Source: Perkinsus marinus ATCC 50983 (taxonomy: Eukaryota > Perkinsozoa > Perkinsida > Perkinsidae). From it: 64,000 bases of DNA. Below, in pieces: positions 44,539 through 55,689 of the stretch; position 1 is the stretch's first letter; every line of letters starts with the position of its first letter. A program made the position numbers and the translations under genes. The stretch spans positions 71,061-135,060 of the forward strand of contig NW_003217086.1 of assembly GCF_000006405.1 (NCBI RefSeq), in the 5' to 3' direction. The notes beneath the pieces are model-generated. The model worked only from the letters and a program-made list of their open reading frames with translations. It had not been told where the DNA came from and did no database searches.

Positions 44539-46036
44539 CTACAGGTAGTGACCACTCATCCTAAGTCTGTCGTAGATGATAGTCGACTGTAGCAGGCCGC
44601 CATACCTTCCGCATAGGGCAAGGCCGACTTCCCGTGGTTCGGCTGCAGTAGCTCTATGAAAGCCGAAGGAGTCAGCCTCAAAGATGGCTATTATATACGA
44701 CTCTGCTACGCTGTGGTCTGTGACGCTCATAGAAGCACTCGTCCTTGTACCTGACCACGGGAGTCGGCACTGCTTAAGAGCGGGAGCACCTCTCAGACTT
44801 ACCACGACTCCGGCCTGATTTCGATCTTCTGACAGAGCCCGGCACGGGAGCTTCCGACCCCTGAGCATCAGCGTAACGAAAGCCCCAGCCGGGCGGCCGC
44901 CCTGTTGTTCACCTCATCTAGCTGCTCACCATGATTCCACGATGCTGAGGAAGTCTCGGCAGGCTCGGCAGATTCTCTCCAACACGATGATACGCTAGAG
45001 TTTGCCGACGACAAAGGAGTACGATTCTGCGGCCACATTGGGGCTCAAAGAAAACCGATGAAACGGGCAACGTTACGCAATGANNNNNNNNNNNNNNNNN
45101 NNNNNNNNNNNNNNNNNNNNNNNNNNNNNNNNNNNNNNNNNNNNNNNNNNNNNNNNNNNNNNNNNNNNNNNNNNNNNNNNNNNGCCAGTTGTCACCGTGG
45201 AGCCGCAGGTCCGGCATCAACCACCATAGAAGAGCCTATAAGGGGGAGGGTGGGGGATGACGAGCCGAGAGACACTCACCGTGACCAGCAGCTGGCCGGC
45301 AGAAAACATTCCAAGGATGAAGGCAATAACAACATTGCGTTTGGTAGAAGGGGTGCATTCCAAGAGAAGGGTGAGAGTACTGGGAGTCACCACACCTACG
45401 AGGAAGCATGACTTCCTGCTCAGCACTGAGGCAATCACCGTAAGACAAGCCAACGAATATCCTTGTGATCATAAGGCCGTCTACTGTGTTGACAAATGCT
45501 GAGAACACACCTGCTACGACCATGACGATGTACCTGGGCCGGGGAGGTCGTTCGGAGATGAAGAGAAGTAGTCCTTACGATGTGAGGATGGCAGGTCGAC
45601 GGCCCACGACATCGGCAATGTGGCCGGCCATGAGGCTGCCAAGTAACACTCCGACGAATGGAACAGATACCTGATAATAATCGCTGCTTTCTCGGAAGGA
45701 AAGAGATAAGGCCGACAAGGGATCCTCGTATCCAATTGGAGAAGTGCCACTCCTCTTGAAGGGCCTGTAGTATGCTAGACATCAATACGACTTCAGCACC
45801 GTCCTGCATTTGCCTGATGCATTCGTCCTGCAATTGTCAATTCAGAAAGAAGGACTATCTTACATGCCGCTAACAGCTATCATCATCTTCCAGTGGAACC
45901 ACCCGAAACCAGCCTCATCAATCCAATGGTTCAACTGTCGAAGTGAGGTGTATCGTAGGCGGGTCGGGTGGGACCCAGTGCCTCCCTCATTGTCCGAGAG
46001 GTCCGTCTCGACAGCTCGTCGGGATCGTTCAGCCAT
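44539..46036 (-). CDS. SV2/SVOP-like MFS transporter, interrupted by gap
   Basis: Multi-exon minus-strand gene with a 100-N gap at 45084-45183. The start is ATG 46036. The N-terminal cytosolic part ends with LRQLNHWIDEAGFGWFHWK, the pre-TM1 signature of SV2/SVOP and organic-cation-type MFS carriers. TM1 follows across an intron (AVSGM joined to DGAEVVLMSSILQAL), with FVGVLLGSLMAGHIADVVGR (motif A) near 45640, then FVNTVDGLMITRIFVGLSYG (~45480) and GVVTPSTLTLLLECTPSTKR (~45370). After the gap, sequence near 45040-44890 and 44700-44580 resembles the central loop and a later motif ending GLALCGRYGGLLQ. Exon borders in the second half are approximate and part is lost in the gap. Likely an organic-ion carrier; substrate unknown. 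Confidence 0.78.
45084..45183. other. Assembly gap, 100 N
   Basis: Exactly 100 N. It falls inside the SV2-like transporter gene. Confidence 0.99.
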
Positions 46037-46254
46037 AGCTCAACACCAACTGGGGGCTGGTCCACTGTGACTAACCCAAGCACACCTGATACTTCACAAT
46101 CCGATAGAGCCTTCCACATCAGCATCAACCAACAAAAGGCTACAATAGCCTCATTACTACAGCAATTCCCCCCAAGAGTCAACCCTAGGCGAGTCGGAGG
46201 CGCTACAAGGCAATGCAAGAAGCTGCGGGCCGAAGACGAAGCCGACAGTGCTCC

Positions 46255-46985
46255 ATGCACTCTTAGTACAATCAATTTCGCCAGGCGGGGCAGCTATGCC
46301 ACCACTCTTAGTACAATCAATTTCGCCAGGCGGGGCAGCTATGCCACCACTCTTAGTACAATCAATTTCGCCAGGCGGGGCAGCTATGCCACCACTCTTA
46401 GTACAATCAATTTCGCCAGGCAGGGCAGCTATGCCACCACTCTTAGTACAATCAATTTCGCCAGGCGGGGCAGCTATGCCACCACTCTTAGTACAATCAA
46501 TTTCGCCGGGCGGGGCAGCTATGCCGCCACTCTTAGTACAATCAATTTCGCCAGGCGGGGCAGCTATGCCACCACTCTTAGTACAAGCAATTTCGCCAGG
46601 CGAGGCAGCTATGCCACCACTCTTAGTACAATCAATTTCGTCAGGCGGGGCAGCTATGCCACCACTCTTAGTACAATCAATTTCGTCAGGCGGGGCAGCT
46701 ATGCCACCACTCTTAGTACAATCAATTTCGCCAGGCGGGGCAGCTATGCCACCACTCTTAGTACAATCAATTTCGCCAGGCGGGGCAGCTATGCCACCAC
46801 TCTTAGTACAACCAATTTCGCCAGGAGGGGCAGCTATGCCACCACTCTTAGTACAATCAATTTCGCCAGGCGGGGCAGCTATGCCACCACTCTTAGTACA
46901 ATCAATTTCTCCAGGCGGGGCAGCTATGTCACCACTCTTAGTACAATCAATTTCGCCGGCCGGAGCACCTATGCCACCCTCCTTG
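46255..46985. repeat. 45-bp tandem repeat, 16 copies plus a degenerate one
   Basis: Sixteen head-to-tail units of exactly 45 bp with no indels. Each reads TCTTAGTACAATCAATTTC, then GCCAGGCGGGGCAGC, then TATGCCACCAC. Units differ by 0-3 substitutions; the last unit and the flank to about 47010 are more divergent. Because 45 is a multiple of three, the array is open in at least two plus frames (repeat peptides STINFARRGSYATTL or PLLVQSISPGGAAMP). It starts about 220 bp upstream of the SV2-like transporter ATG on the opposite strand. I regard it as a minisatellite. Confidence 0.96.
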
Positions 46986-46989
46986 ATAC

Positions 46990-47323
46990 AATCGATCCCC
47001 CAGAAGCACTAAGTAGGACGACTGAAGTAACTCCAATTTCGACGAAAGGCGGGAATAAGTGTCGTTGTTAGTGAAATCGATTCGGAACTGGTAATTTCAT
47101 TCGAGGGGCCGATATGGTATCTTTGCCTGAAGACCAATGTCGATCCTAAAGCAATGTATATCTCAGAGCAGTGGCATAGCCGCCCCACCCGACAGAGCTG
47201 ATCGAAAGGGAAGTAGACGACTTTGTCCACGAAACTGCTCTGTTAATATCGATCATGATGGCGAGCGCGAGCTGGATTAGACCGCCGCCGTGAAGCAGCA
47301 ACGTATCAATCATCAGTGGCGGT
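46990..47323. other. Repeat-flanking spacer
   Basis: Carries decayed relatives of the array core, for example GGGGCCGATATGG near 47106 and the inverted GCATAGCCGCCCC near 47174. It includes the upstream region of eIF3g. No gene recognised. Confidence 0.45.
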
Positions 47324-48550
47324 ATGACTTCATTAATGACAACCGGCCGATGGGCTGACGAGGATCCCATATCACCCAGCAATAGGGAGGTACCACCCGC
47401 TACCGAGACGGACATTGGTAAGGATTAGTAGTGTGCTTATACCTCCCCAGAGTCGACCTAAGATTTCCGCCTAGTCTCATGATGGGCCTTCAGATCCCGA
47501 GACTGGCCTTAAGACGATAACCGAGTACCAGGAGAGAGATGGGGCCGTGTATAAGATCACTAGAGTCGTTAAGGTCACCACAGTTCGAGTTACGTGCAGC
47601 AAGGCTGAGGCCGAAAGGTAGTACCTATAGGGTGCTCTGTGGAGGGCACGGGTGCTTCCATCAGACGACGACGTTGGACTCCCTTCGGAAAGGCGGTAGA
47701 GACGAGCAAAAATAGCACCTTTGCGAACCGTACCGAAGATGAGATAAACCTAGAGCCTAGCAAACTCACTGGTGCTAGCGCTGCCGCGGAGGACGAGACC
47801 GGCGCTGATCAGGAGAAGTTCTGGGCCGCGAGTGTGGACCAGGTAGTAACAGGGAGTGCGCCAGGCACATATTTCGTCCCATCACCGGCCGTAGGTCCTC
47901 GGTCTCAACAAGAAGAAGGCTAGCGTATGGACTAAGTTCCGTGGTGAAACTGAAGGAGAGGCCGATGGAGAGGCTGAGAAGGAGGCTATTCCGGTACAAC
48001 CCCTCAACACTTCCCATGACGGTGATGGTGTGTCTCAATATAGCTTCGCACCCACACGACTGGCCGCTATGTTCCACCCAACCAGCGTGGTCTCGGCGGT
48101 GGTGCTAGGCCTTTCGATCAACAGAAGGATAGGGATGAGCATACCTTACGGTAGGTCTACACTCCTGTACACTAGAGTATTGCTCGCTCAGTGTGTCAAA
48201 CCTTTCTGAGGATGTCGGTGATGGTGACCTCCAGCAGCTCTTCTCCACCGCTGGTCGTGTCCAGAGGATCTATCTTGGTGAGACTCCTGTCGGTGGTCGT
48301 GCTTCTCTCCCACTAAACACTTCCCTTAGCTCGCAACCCCGAGACTGGCCTTTCCAAGGGCTTCGCCTTCGTCACGTACTACAACAAGAAGGATGCTGAA
48401 AAGGCCCTTGAGAAACTCAACGGACATGGGTAGACCCTTACAATGCCGCTTTGGATCAGTTCGGGTGTCATTAGTTACGATAACCTCATTCTCAAGCTCG
48501 ACTGGGCCAAGCCTGCTCAGCCCAGAGGGGACCGCCCGCCTCGTCATTAA
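47324..48550 (+). CDS. eIF3g: Translation initiation factor eIF3 subunit g
   Basis: Eight exons with phases all consistent: 47324-47417, 47494-47617, 47665-47842, 47895-47993, 48044-48150, 48192-48277, 48330-48429, 48475-48550 (TAA); 287 residues. The N-terminus (GRWADEDP, then GLKTITEYQERDGAVYKITR) matches the eIF3i-binding part of eIF3g. The middle has RRRWTPFGKA and TGRYVPPNQRGLGGG. The C-terminal RRM has RNP2 LRVSNLSED and RNP1 KGFAFVTYYN, ending with LKLDWAKP. The Cys-rich CCHC zinc knuckle of animal eIF3g (CRICKGDH region) is not seen here. Acts in the cytosolic eIF3 complex during scanning and reinitiation. Introns are 41-76 bp. Confidence 0.95.
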
Positions 48551-48737
48551 GCAGCACGTCTGCTGCGACTTGTTGGTACCGGATGTCGGTTCTTGTTTCG
48601 AAGGTACTATGTCGTTAACATTACGAGCTAATACGCGGCTTGAAGCACCGTTCCTTCTGTCCTGATGGGGAGTTGAGTCGGGAGCTGTCTTAATCATGGG
48701 TTGACAGTGTGCTGATTGGATACACTCGCCTTCCATC

Positions 48738-50950
48738 ATGACAGCGCCACAGCCCTCCACGACAACAGGTGAAGGACCTACTGTCATCGCCCCTGTGGTC
48801 ACTCCTGATGCTAGTAAGATGTGCAACGGCGTGAATAGGAGTGGTATTGTTGCCTACACTGTAGCGCCATCGCCGGTGGAGAGGAGCACTGTCCCGCTGG
48901 TATCTTCCTCTTCGTCATCGACAAGCTCCCAATCTGGTCCGTTGATGATTGGTATTGCCGGAGGGACGGCGAGCGGTAAGACCGAGATCGCTATGGAGAT
49001 TGCATCACAGCTCAACCTACACGAAGATTTGGAGGTCGTCAGTGCTACACTCTCCTCTCCTATCACGCTTATTGGGATGGTGTTAGGTCATCCATCAGTC
49101 CTCCTTCTACAAGGATGCTAGGGCGTATCCTGAGGTCAACGATGAGAACTACAACTTCGACCATCCTGATGCTGTAGGTCTGAGCGGCAGCCCCTCGTGC
49201 ATTGGTGGTGGTCTTAGTTCGACTATGATTTGATGATAAGGACGTTGTTGGACCTCAAGAAGGGATTAAACGTCTTCATCCCTCACTACGATATGCGGTC
49301 AAGGCTCCGCAATGACAGGTGAATCGGGGAGGTGTCGGTCTCCTACAGATAGTGGCTTCTGTGTAGGGCTCGGAAGGTCTCGGGAGTCCACGTAGTAATC
49401 TTCGAAGGGATCTTTGCGATCTATTGGGAGGCAGTCAGAGACCTCCTCGACCTGCGGTAGCGCCCACTGTTAAAAGGGGCGTATAATGCATTTTCTGCAT
49501 TAGGTTGTTCATTCATTGTGATGATGATACTAGGCTGGCAAGACGCCTCGTCCGTGATGTTAGAGGGATGGGGGAGAGTGTAGACTCTGTCATTTCCAAG
49601 TACTATGGGCTTACCTACAGTACCAGTCCAGGTGGTAACCTAACAGGTACTTGAGTACTATAAAGCTGTCCCATGAGCGCTACCTCAAGCCGTGTATGAA
49701 ATATGCTGACCTCATCATACCAGATGGTGTCGAGAACGTTATAGCACTCCAGGCCATAGTACAGGTCATTCGCCTTCAGCTCATGGCTAGAGGGCTCCTC
49801 AGCTTCCATAGGACTCTAGCGGATGTGGTAGGCTGTCATTGTGGGCAAGGCAGATGTCATAGTCCTGGCCCCCTCAGGGCCTGCATGATGACGAACCACA
49901 GTACATGATACACGAGTTGAAGTCTAGTGATGAAGTGGGATACATTACTCGTGTGCTGCGGAAGCCTCGAGAGCTCCGTAGAGAGTCCCTCCTCTTCTAC
50001 TGCGACCGTCTGAGTTACCTAATCGTCCGATATATTGACGGTATTATGTTTGCTGGGGAGCCTCCTGCCCCCGACCACAGTGAGTCGGTGGTCTACGCCT
50101 CTCTGATTGGGTATGGGGACGTAATGGAGTCTGGTGTGAAGCAACACGATAGGTAGTAGACCATGCGGCTGTGTATGGGATGGGATCGCCTTGGTTTGCA
50201 GGCTGTGTAGTTTTGGTAAGCTGACAGTCCCTCGAGCCCTGCTCACGGCTCGACGCCACTTCCTCGCCTCGGGCTCCCTAGCCCCACACAGTGTGCTCCT
50301 CGGCGGAGGATCCCCAACCTCGAGTGCAGCGGCTGGCAGTGAATGTAATCTGCAAACTGGTGCCACACCCAAGTTGGCTGGTAGTGGGATAATGTTTGTA
50401 AGGAGTGGTATTAGTTCGAATGATATTCAGAGCCTACTCCACTACACCTTCCTGGGGCAGTGGTCACGGAAGGTAGTCCATGTTGCTCACCAGTGAGAAG
50501 CAACGGTGCTCTGGATGGCTCTTCAAGCATGAGTTTCGTGTCGGGTCCCCCTCTGGTCGAGGTGGTCTATTTGCCGACCAAGGCTCAGAACAGCGTGAGT
50601 AGATCGCCAGCGTTAATGGTCTTTGCAAAGTCCTGTGGTCAGATTGTGGTTATTTTGATGGCGGTTCTGGCTGATCAAGAGCTCGCTGTTGCGGCTGTGA
50701 GGGCGCTGCAGGCTCAGGGTGTCTCCCCCTCGAGAATCATTATAGCCTGCATGTTCGCTGATGCCGAGATGTGTAAGAGCACTTTGAGGGCTATTGGAGG
50801 CGCCGTACAGGTCAGTGGCTGTTACCTTACTTCTCATGAACTTAGACTAGTTAGGTTGTCGTCGGCAGCCTGGAGGTGACCAATAACGTAGTAGAGCTTC
50901 GAGGCCTCGAACGGGACCTATGCACACGTTACTTGGGCATGACTGATTGA
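48738..50950 (+). CDS. Uridine-cytidine kinase-like protein with UPRT-like domain (UCKL1 type)
   Basis: Multi-exon gene, ATG 48738 to TGA 50950. A Ser/Thr-rich N-terminus precedes the kinase P-loop GIAGGTASGKTEIAMEIAS (~48950). QSSFYKDARAYPEVNDENYN, DLKKGLNVFIPHYDMRSR, VVIFEGIFAIYWE, DDDTRLARRLVRDVRGMGE and YADLIIPDGVENVIALQ follow, all classic uridine kinase. The second half has the UPRT fold: FYCDRLSYLIVRY, then VILMAVLADQELAVAAVRAL and SRIIIACMFADAE. The last exon begins at 50855 and ends RDLCTRYLGMTD. The PRPP loop (normally DxxxxTGxxA) is replaced by VLADQELAV, so the UPRT half probably has no transferase activity. Role: pyrimidine salvage (uridine to UMP). Confidence 0.88.
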
Positions 50951-51151
50951 CGTTGGTCATCATACGCCTTCGTGGGTCAAAAGCCTTGATGATCGCGTAC
51001 TCGTATCATCTCTACTTCTCTGTCTCTCTACCATTCTAGTTTCTCCCCTACATTAGTTAGGTATTGCGCTGATGAGACGGTAGAGGTGTGGTATGTCGTC
51101 TTGTCGTAGTTGATTCCGCAGCTCGAGAGGCTGTGTTAACGTTGGCTGAAG

Positions 51152-51417
51152 ATGATGGCTGCTAACAGGCCTAAGGTCACCCGCAATGTCACTGTGTGTA
51201 CCATGATGCCTCTACGGCGGTGCATCGAGAACCATATGGGGGATATCTCCCAGTGTGTGAAGGAAGTAAGCTGTGGTTGAGCAGGACACCTATGGATGGT
51301 TCTGGTCAGGTTAGAGACTTCGAGCGGACATGCAACAAACGGAAGCACTATGTACATGACCGTGATGGTCTTGATGACTGCAGGAGTGGTCTTTACGGCT
51401 CTAAGCAGACAGTTTGA
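51152..51417 (+). CDS. Small twin-cysteine (CHCH-like) protein
   Basis: Two exons, 51152-51265 and 51310-51417, with a 44-bp intron in phase 0; 73 residues. Sequence features: a basic N-terminus (MMAANRPKVTRNVTVC), then RRCIENHMGDISQC and VKEVRDFERTC, giving Cys residues spaced C-x10-C-x10-C, and a further Cys near the C-terminus. This resembles the small helical CHCH proteins imported into the mitochondrial intermembrane space, but their usual spacing is C-x9-C twice, so the match is imperfect. I do not recognise a named family. It lies 200 bp downstream of the uridine kinase gene on the same strand. Confidence 0.5.
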
Positions 51418-52638
51418 GCGTCGTCCTCTCGTTGGAATCATCATGCAATAGTTACCACAAGTGTTTTTGGTGATGAGTATGTCGTGTTGGGAAGTCAATA
51501 ATATCGGACTTCTCGACGCACGAGGTGACCTTGAAGATACCTTACCATCTTGAATATGGCATATTTGAAACTCTTACATGAAAGGCGCGAGTATGAGCTA
51601 TTAGCGTAAGTGTCGATGAAGCTTGACAGTTCTCACACAATGAAGGGTTAAATACTGTTACGTACGACAACCAGAACTCTGAAGCTCCTGAAACAGATAG
51701 GAAATCGCCTGCCATACGAAATTTCGACTCGGTCATCGGGCATATACAGGCGATGGGTAGAGGCACCGTGACAAGAATCACTTCATAGGCCATCGCCACT
51801 GTTGCAGTTGGGTATGATGCTTATCAGCCTTCGGTATAAGGTTGGCGACAGGAGCTTAGGCAGAGGGTAGGAGACAAGTATGTCCGTAAAATAGTTGTGA
51901 GTATCTTCAATAGCGGTGATGAGTCTCACCCTTCTGTCGTTTCACACATCACTTTGTTCCCGGAAACTTTCCGTATGTGCCTGATCACCGCGATATCATC
52001 GTCCGGGTCTGTAGATGACCGAAGATATCTTTCAACGATTTCGTCTGTAAGCTGCGGTCTGGGGTACTGTAGAAGCCAGGAAGTCTCTGGGTCCTTGTTC
52101 GTCTTAGAGAGGGTAGTGGTCATATAAACATCAACGTACTTACTATAGGACACCTTATAGTGCTGAACAGGATCCCGACATCAGCTAAAGGCTTCATCCC
52201 GTTCGCGGTCATGTGTTGCTTAAGCATAACGGTGTTTCTTCTTTTCTTTTTTGCATTACATAGATGACGTCGATGGGGAGCAAGAATACAATTAGTGCTT
52301 AGCCTTGGCCTCATCGGACCTTAACTCCTTCTGTACTTGCCAGCAGCGGCTCGCCAATTGCAAACATGTGGATCAATAAGTGAGAAAACGTTACGGCAGC
52401 CATCGCCCGTCCCCTGTTAGTGACATAAGCTTGGGTGTTCGTACTTCCTGAACTGAGTCAGGAGCGAGTTCATGAGAGGCCCTACTCCGAGATGAGGTCA
52501 TCGCACTGTTATGGATCTCGTCAGATTTCCTAGTTCCGCAACCACTCGGCACCTCTACAAATGGAATTAATCGATTACTAGGGCGTGCGCGTATGTATCT
52601 CATCGGAGTAAGAATGAGTACGGTGCTGTTGAGCACGC
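51418..52638 (-). other. Possible unrecognised minus-strand gene
   Basis: Several minus-strand frames look coding-like but have no known domain: 52153-51926 (contains YPRPQLTDEIVERYL and DDDIAVIRHIRKVSG), 52636-52391 (Ser/Arg-rich) and 51799-51542. They could be exons of one gene reading away from 52.6 kb. I could not join them with convincing splice sites. Confidence 0.3.
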
Positions 52639-52878
52639 ATGAGCATTAGCCGGTCTTGTACACCGGGAACAGCGGTAGCGTCTGCTCAAGTTAAACAACA
52701 CAAACCGAGGTCTACTCCACCACCACCGCCACCACCTCTTTCACTGAGTCTAGCAGGAGCCAAGAGAAGTCAGGGTTCTAACTCGTTCGCATTAGGAGGA
52801 GGTAGTAGCAGTTCAGTCAGCAACAAGAACCGCCTTCAATCTTCATCTGCTAGTAAAAGACTAGCACCACCAAGGTAG
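52639..52878 (+). CDS. Hypothetical Pro/Ser-rich ORF
   Basis: ATG-initiated 79-codon frame with an uninterrupted run of seven prolines, followed by Ser/Gly-rich sequence. No domain. It may be a short disordered protein, a first exon, or noise. It ends 136 bp before a large triplet-repeat tract. Confidence 0.25.
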   Translation: MSISRSCTPGTAVASAQVKQHKPRSTPPPPPPPLSLSLAGAKRSQGSNSFALGGGSSSSVSNKNRLQSSSASKRLAPPR

Positions 52879-53011
52879 TTAAACTCATTGGTCTGAGAAG
52901 TCACTGTGGCTGTGTGTTAGGGTCAAAACCCGTACTTCTAACAACCGTCCGTCACCAGCTCTTCTACAAGGCTCGGTAGGAGCGGAGTCAGCGACATCGT
53001 CTCCTTCGACT

Positions 53012-53245
<234 letters not shown>

Positions 53246-53496
53246 GTAGTTATTGTTGTTGTTGGTGTAAAAGTATTTAACTGTATCGTCATATCGTTGT
53301 CGCCTTAGCATCCAGCTATCAGAGCAGCTAGACGTACAAGGAAAGAGCCTAGAAGAGAACCCAAAGGTAAATAGAATTATTCGAAAATTGGTGGTCTATA
53401 TATGTGGTCCCTGTAGGATTTATTACTTGTTTTTCGCACTTCTCGGAGATTTGCCAAACCAACTGCAGCGTTCTTTGCATCGGAGTCAGAGACAAC

Positions 53497-55686
53497 ATGT
53501 TCAATTTTGTTCAAAACATCTTCAAGTAAGCATGACAGTTGTGACGAGTTACCCGACACCACTGCTGTAGGCCGTCGGGTTACAAGAAACAGAAACCACA
53601 GGAGTTGGTCAAACAGATGGCGGATGAGCTACAGGGTCTCCCCGACGTTATTGAGGAGTCGGCAAACTCCAACTCTGTTACTGGAATGACGGTAGTAGTA
53701 GTTAGGAGATCTATGGAGCGTATCGTGGCTGACCTTCGTAGGTATCTTTATCGATGTCAAAGTCCTTTCAGAGGAGCCTTTCCTTAGTGTCAGAGACTGA
53801 GACTAAGAAGTATGCCCCGGTAAGCGTCGGTCGTTGGCTTACCACATTTCCTTCACATCTGTTGTTGCTTACCTCAGCTTGAGGACTTCCTAGCGTCAGT
53901 AGTGATCCCAACTACTAGTGGTGCTTCTGGTGACCATAAGGCAGATACCCACGCCGGTCCTCCTACCCAGGTAGTGACCCTAATAGTATTGTGCATATCC
54001 TCATCTGCTCAGTATGGCAATGTTACTAGTGCGCGTAAACCGCCGAAGTCAGAGGATATTCAGAAAGTGGTCAACCAGAGTCTACAGTAATGATGATATG
54101 TGGTGGAGTAAGCTGCTGTTGTTACTATCACCACGCTCAGGAGTAACCTCCTGCTGAAGATTGCTCGGCATATTGCAGTAGCTAGCCCTGAACTCAGACG
54201 CTCGTGCGTACAGGTGACGGTCGCTGAGGCTTAGTAGTGTGTATGGTAGATGGCGTAGCAGGTCTGGGGGCATCTGTTGAAATTGGAGTCACCTAAGACC
54301 CACGAGAGGGTCAATTTAGCGTACTTGATGACGCATCCGGATTGCATGAGGGTAGTAATCACCGTTAGTGGTATAGGTGATACTGGTCTTCCTCGTCATC
54401 AGTGCCTGATGTCGTGCTATAGTATTCCCGATTGCTCAATACACGTTGGCGTGATGATCCGTGATGCGTGTAAATTCCATGATGTTGTGCAGTCGCAGAT
54501 GTTCAACTCTGGTGGGCCCCATCCTCATCGGAACTCTCTCGGGAAGTTTCCTTTCCTGCTATGACAGGTCTGATTTACCAACTTTTTGACGTCATGCACT
54601 CGCATAATTTCGATACGCAAGCGGACGGATTTGAGACTCTTAAGGAGGTACTTGATAAACTTCTTGGTCTTGGTCACGAGGAACTATCGCGGTTAATGGT
54701 TGTACTTGAAGAGTTCACTCCAGTTGCTCGCCCCTGAGCGCAGTGTAAATGTTCACTGTTAGGTTCTGATGAACCATAAGGATGTCTCTGTTCGTTGGCT
54801 GCTCGACAACTTTGATGAATTCTTTAATAAGTAGTGATTGAGCTCGCTACTACACTAGCAGTAGTGATGATGATGATTCAGGTACCAGGAGCTATTGGAT
54901 ACGTCATCGGGAGATACGCAGTACGTCACTCTTCGTCAGTCTTTGAAGTTATTGGGAGACATATTACTCGACAGACCTTTCATGAAGGTAGTTATAGTGA
55001 AGGATAGATCGCGTAGAGCGTGCATTAGTAGTGGTGTTGTTCACAACCATGGCATGACTCAGTCGTCTGGGGTCACCCTGGGGTATTCGAAAAAAGTGTA
55101 TGTGCTGTGCGAGTAGAGCGTTTCTGTCTCTATTAAAGGTGTGGGTCAGGTTATGGTAAGGTTTGTTAACGAGGAGCGTTACTTGAAGTCGGTCATGATA
55201 CTGCTTGGGAACAGCTCTAAGGCGGTTCAAGTAGAAGCCTTCCATGTCTTCAAAATTTTTGCGGCGAATCCTCATAAGGCGCCAGCGGTGGGTTGGCCGA
55301 GGTCCGTCTGGAGCGGTTGGTATAAGGCCTCTTTCAGGTGCAACAGATCCTGTACCAGAATAGAGCGAGGCTTGTGAAGTTGTTGGATAAATTAGAAATG
55401 GCAGTGATTTCGAGCGGTGGTGTCCACAAGTCCCAAAGTGAGGAGAAGCAGTTTGTGGCGGACAAAGTGAGTTTGTAGGATTCAAGTTATCGGTCCGGAG
55501 ATGTTGTCTCAGCAAGCCGTCGTGAACAAGTTGGATAAGCTGACGATGCCGGAGAGAATAGGACATCACCATGGGCATGGGGGAAGAGAGTCTTCGAGTA
55601 GTTCACCAGATAGCGCCGGGCGATCATCGAGAACTCAACAGCATCAGCAGTCAGGGTTGGAGAGTCGAGCACGATCTGCAGTGTAG
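53497..55686 (+). CDS. Mo25/CAB39 scaffold protein
   Basis: Multi-exon gene. First exon 53497-53525, a 45-bp intron, then an exon from 53571: MFNFVQNIFK joins in phase to PSGYKKQKPQELVKQMADEL, the Mo25 N-terminus. Later landmarks match Mo25 in order: IHVGVMIRDACKFHDVV (~54460), LIYQLFDVMHSHNFD and ADGFETLKEVL (~54570-54650), LLDNFDEFFNK (~54810), YVTLRQSLKLLGDILLDR (~54910), VQVEAFHVFKIFAANPHKAP (~55230), and EEKQFVADK (~55460). A His/Ser/Gln-rich tail ends at a TAG at 55684. Mo25 is a helical-repeat scaffold activating STE20-type kinases. The 3' tail is longer than in animals. Exons near 53720-54200 are only partly resolved. The gene has an open antisense frame over its 3' half that should be ignored. 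Confidence 0.9.
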
Positions 55687-55689
55687 TCC

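Noticed and set aside
46255-46985. CRISPR-like array
   Set aside because: Units are contiguous with no unique spacers, and the genome is eukaryotic; it is a minisatellite.
45968-47071. 367-codon plus-strand frame through the 45-bp array, and the 254-codon frame beside it
   Set aside because: The openness is a by-product of a period divisible by three, and its 5' part overlaps the first exon of the SV2-like transporter on the other strand. Kept only as a finding to test.
54964-55578. 204-codon minus-strand open frame
   Set aside because: It is antisense to well-supported Mo25 exons and has no domain of its own.
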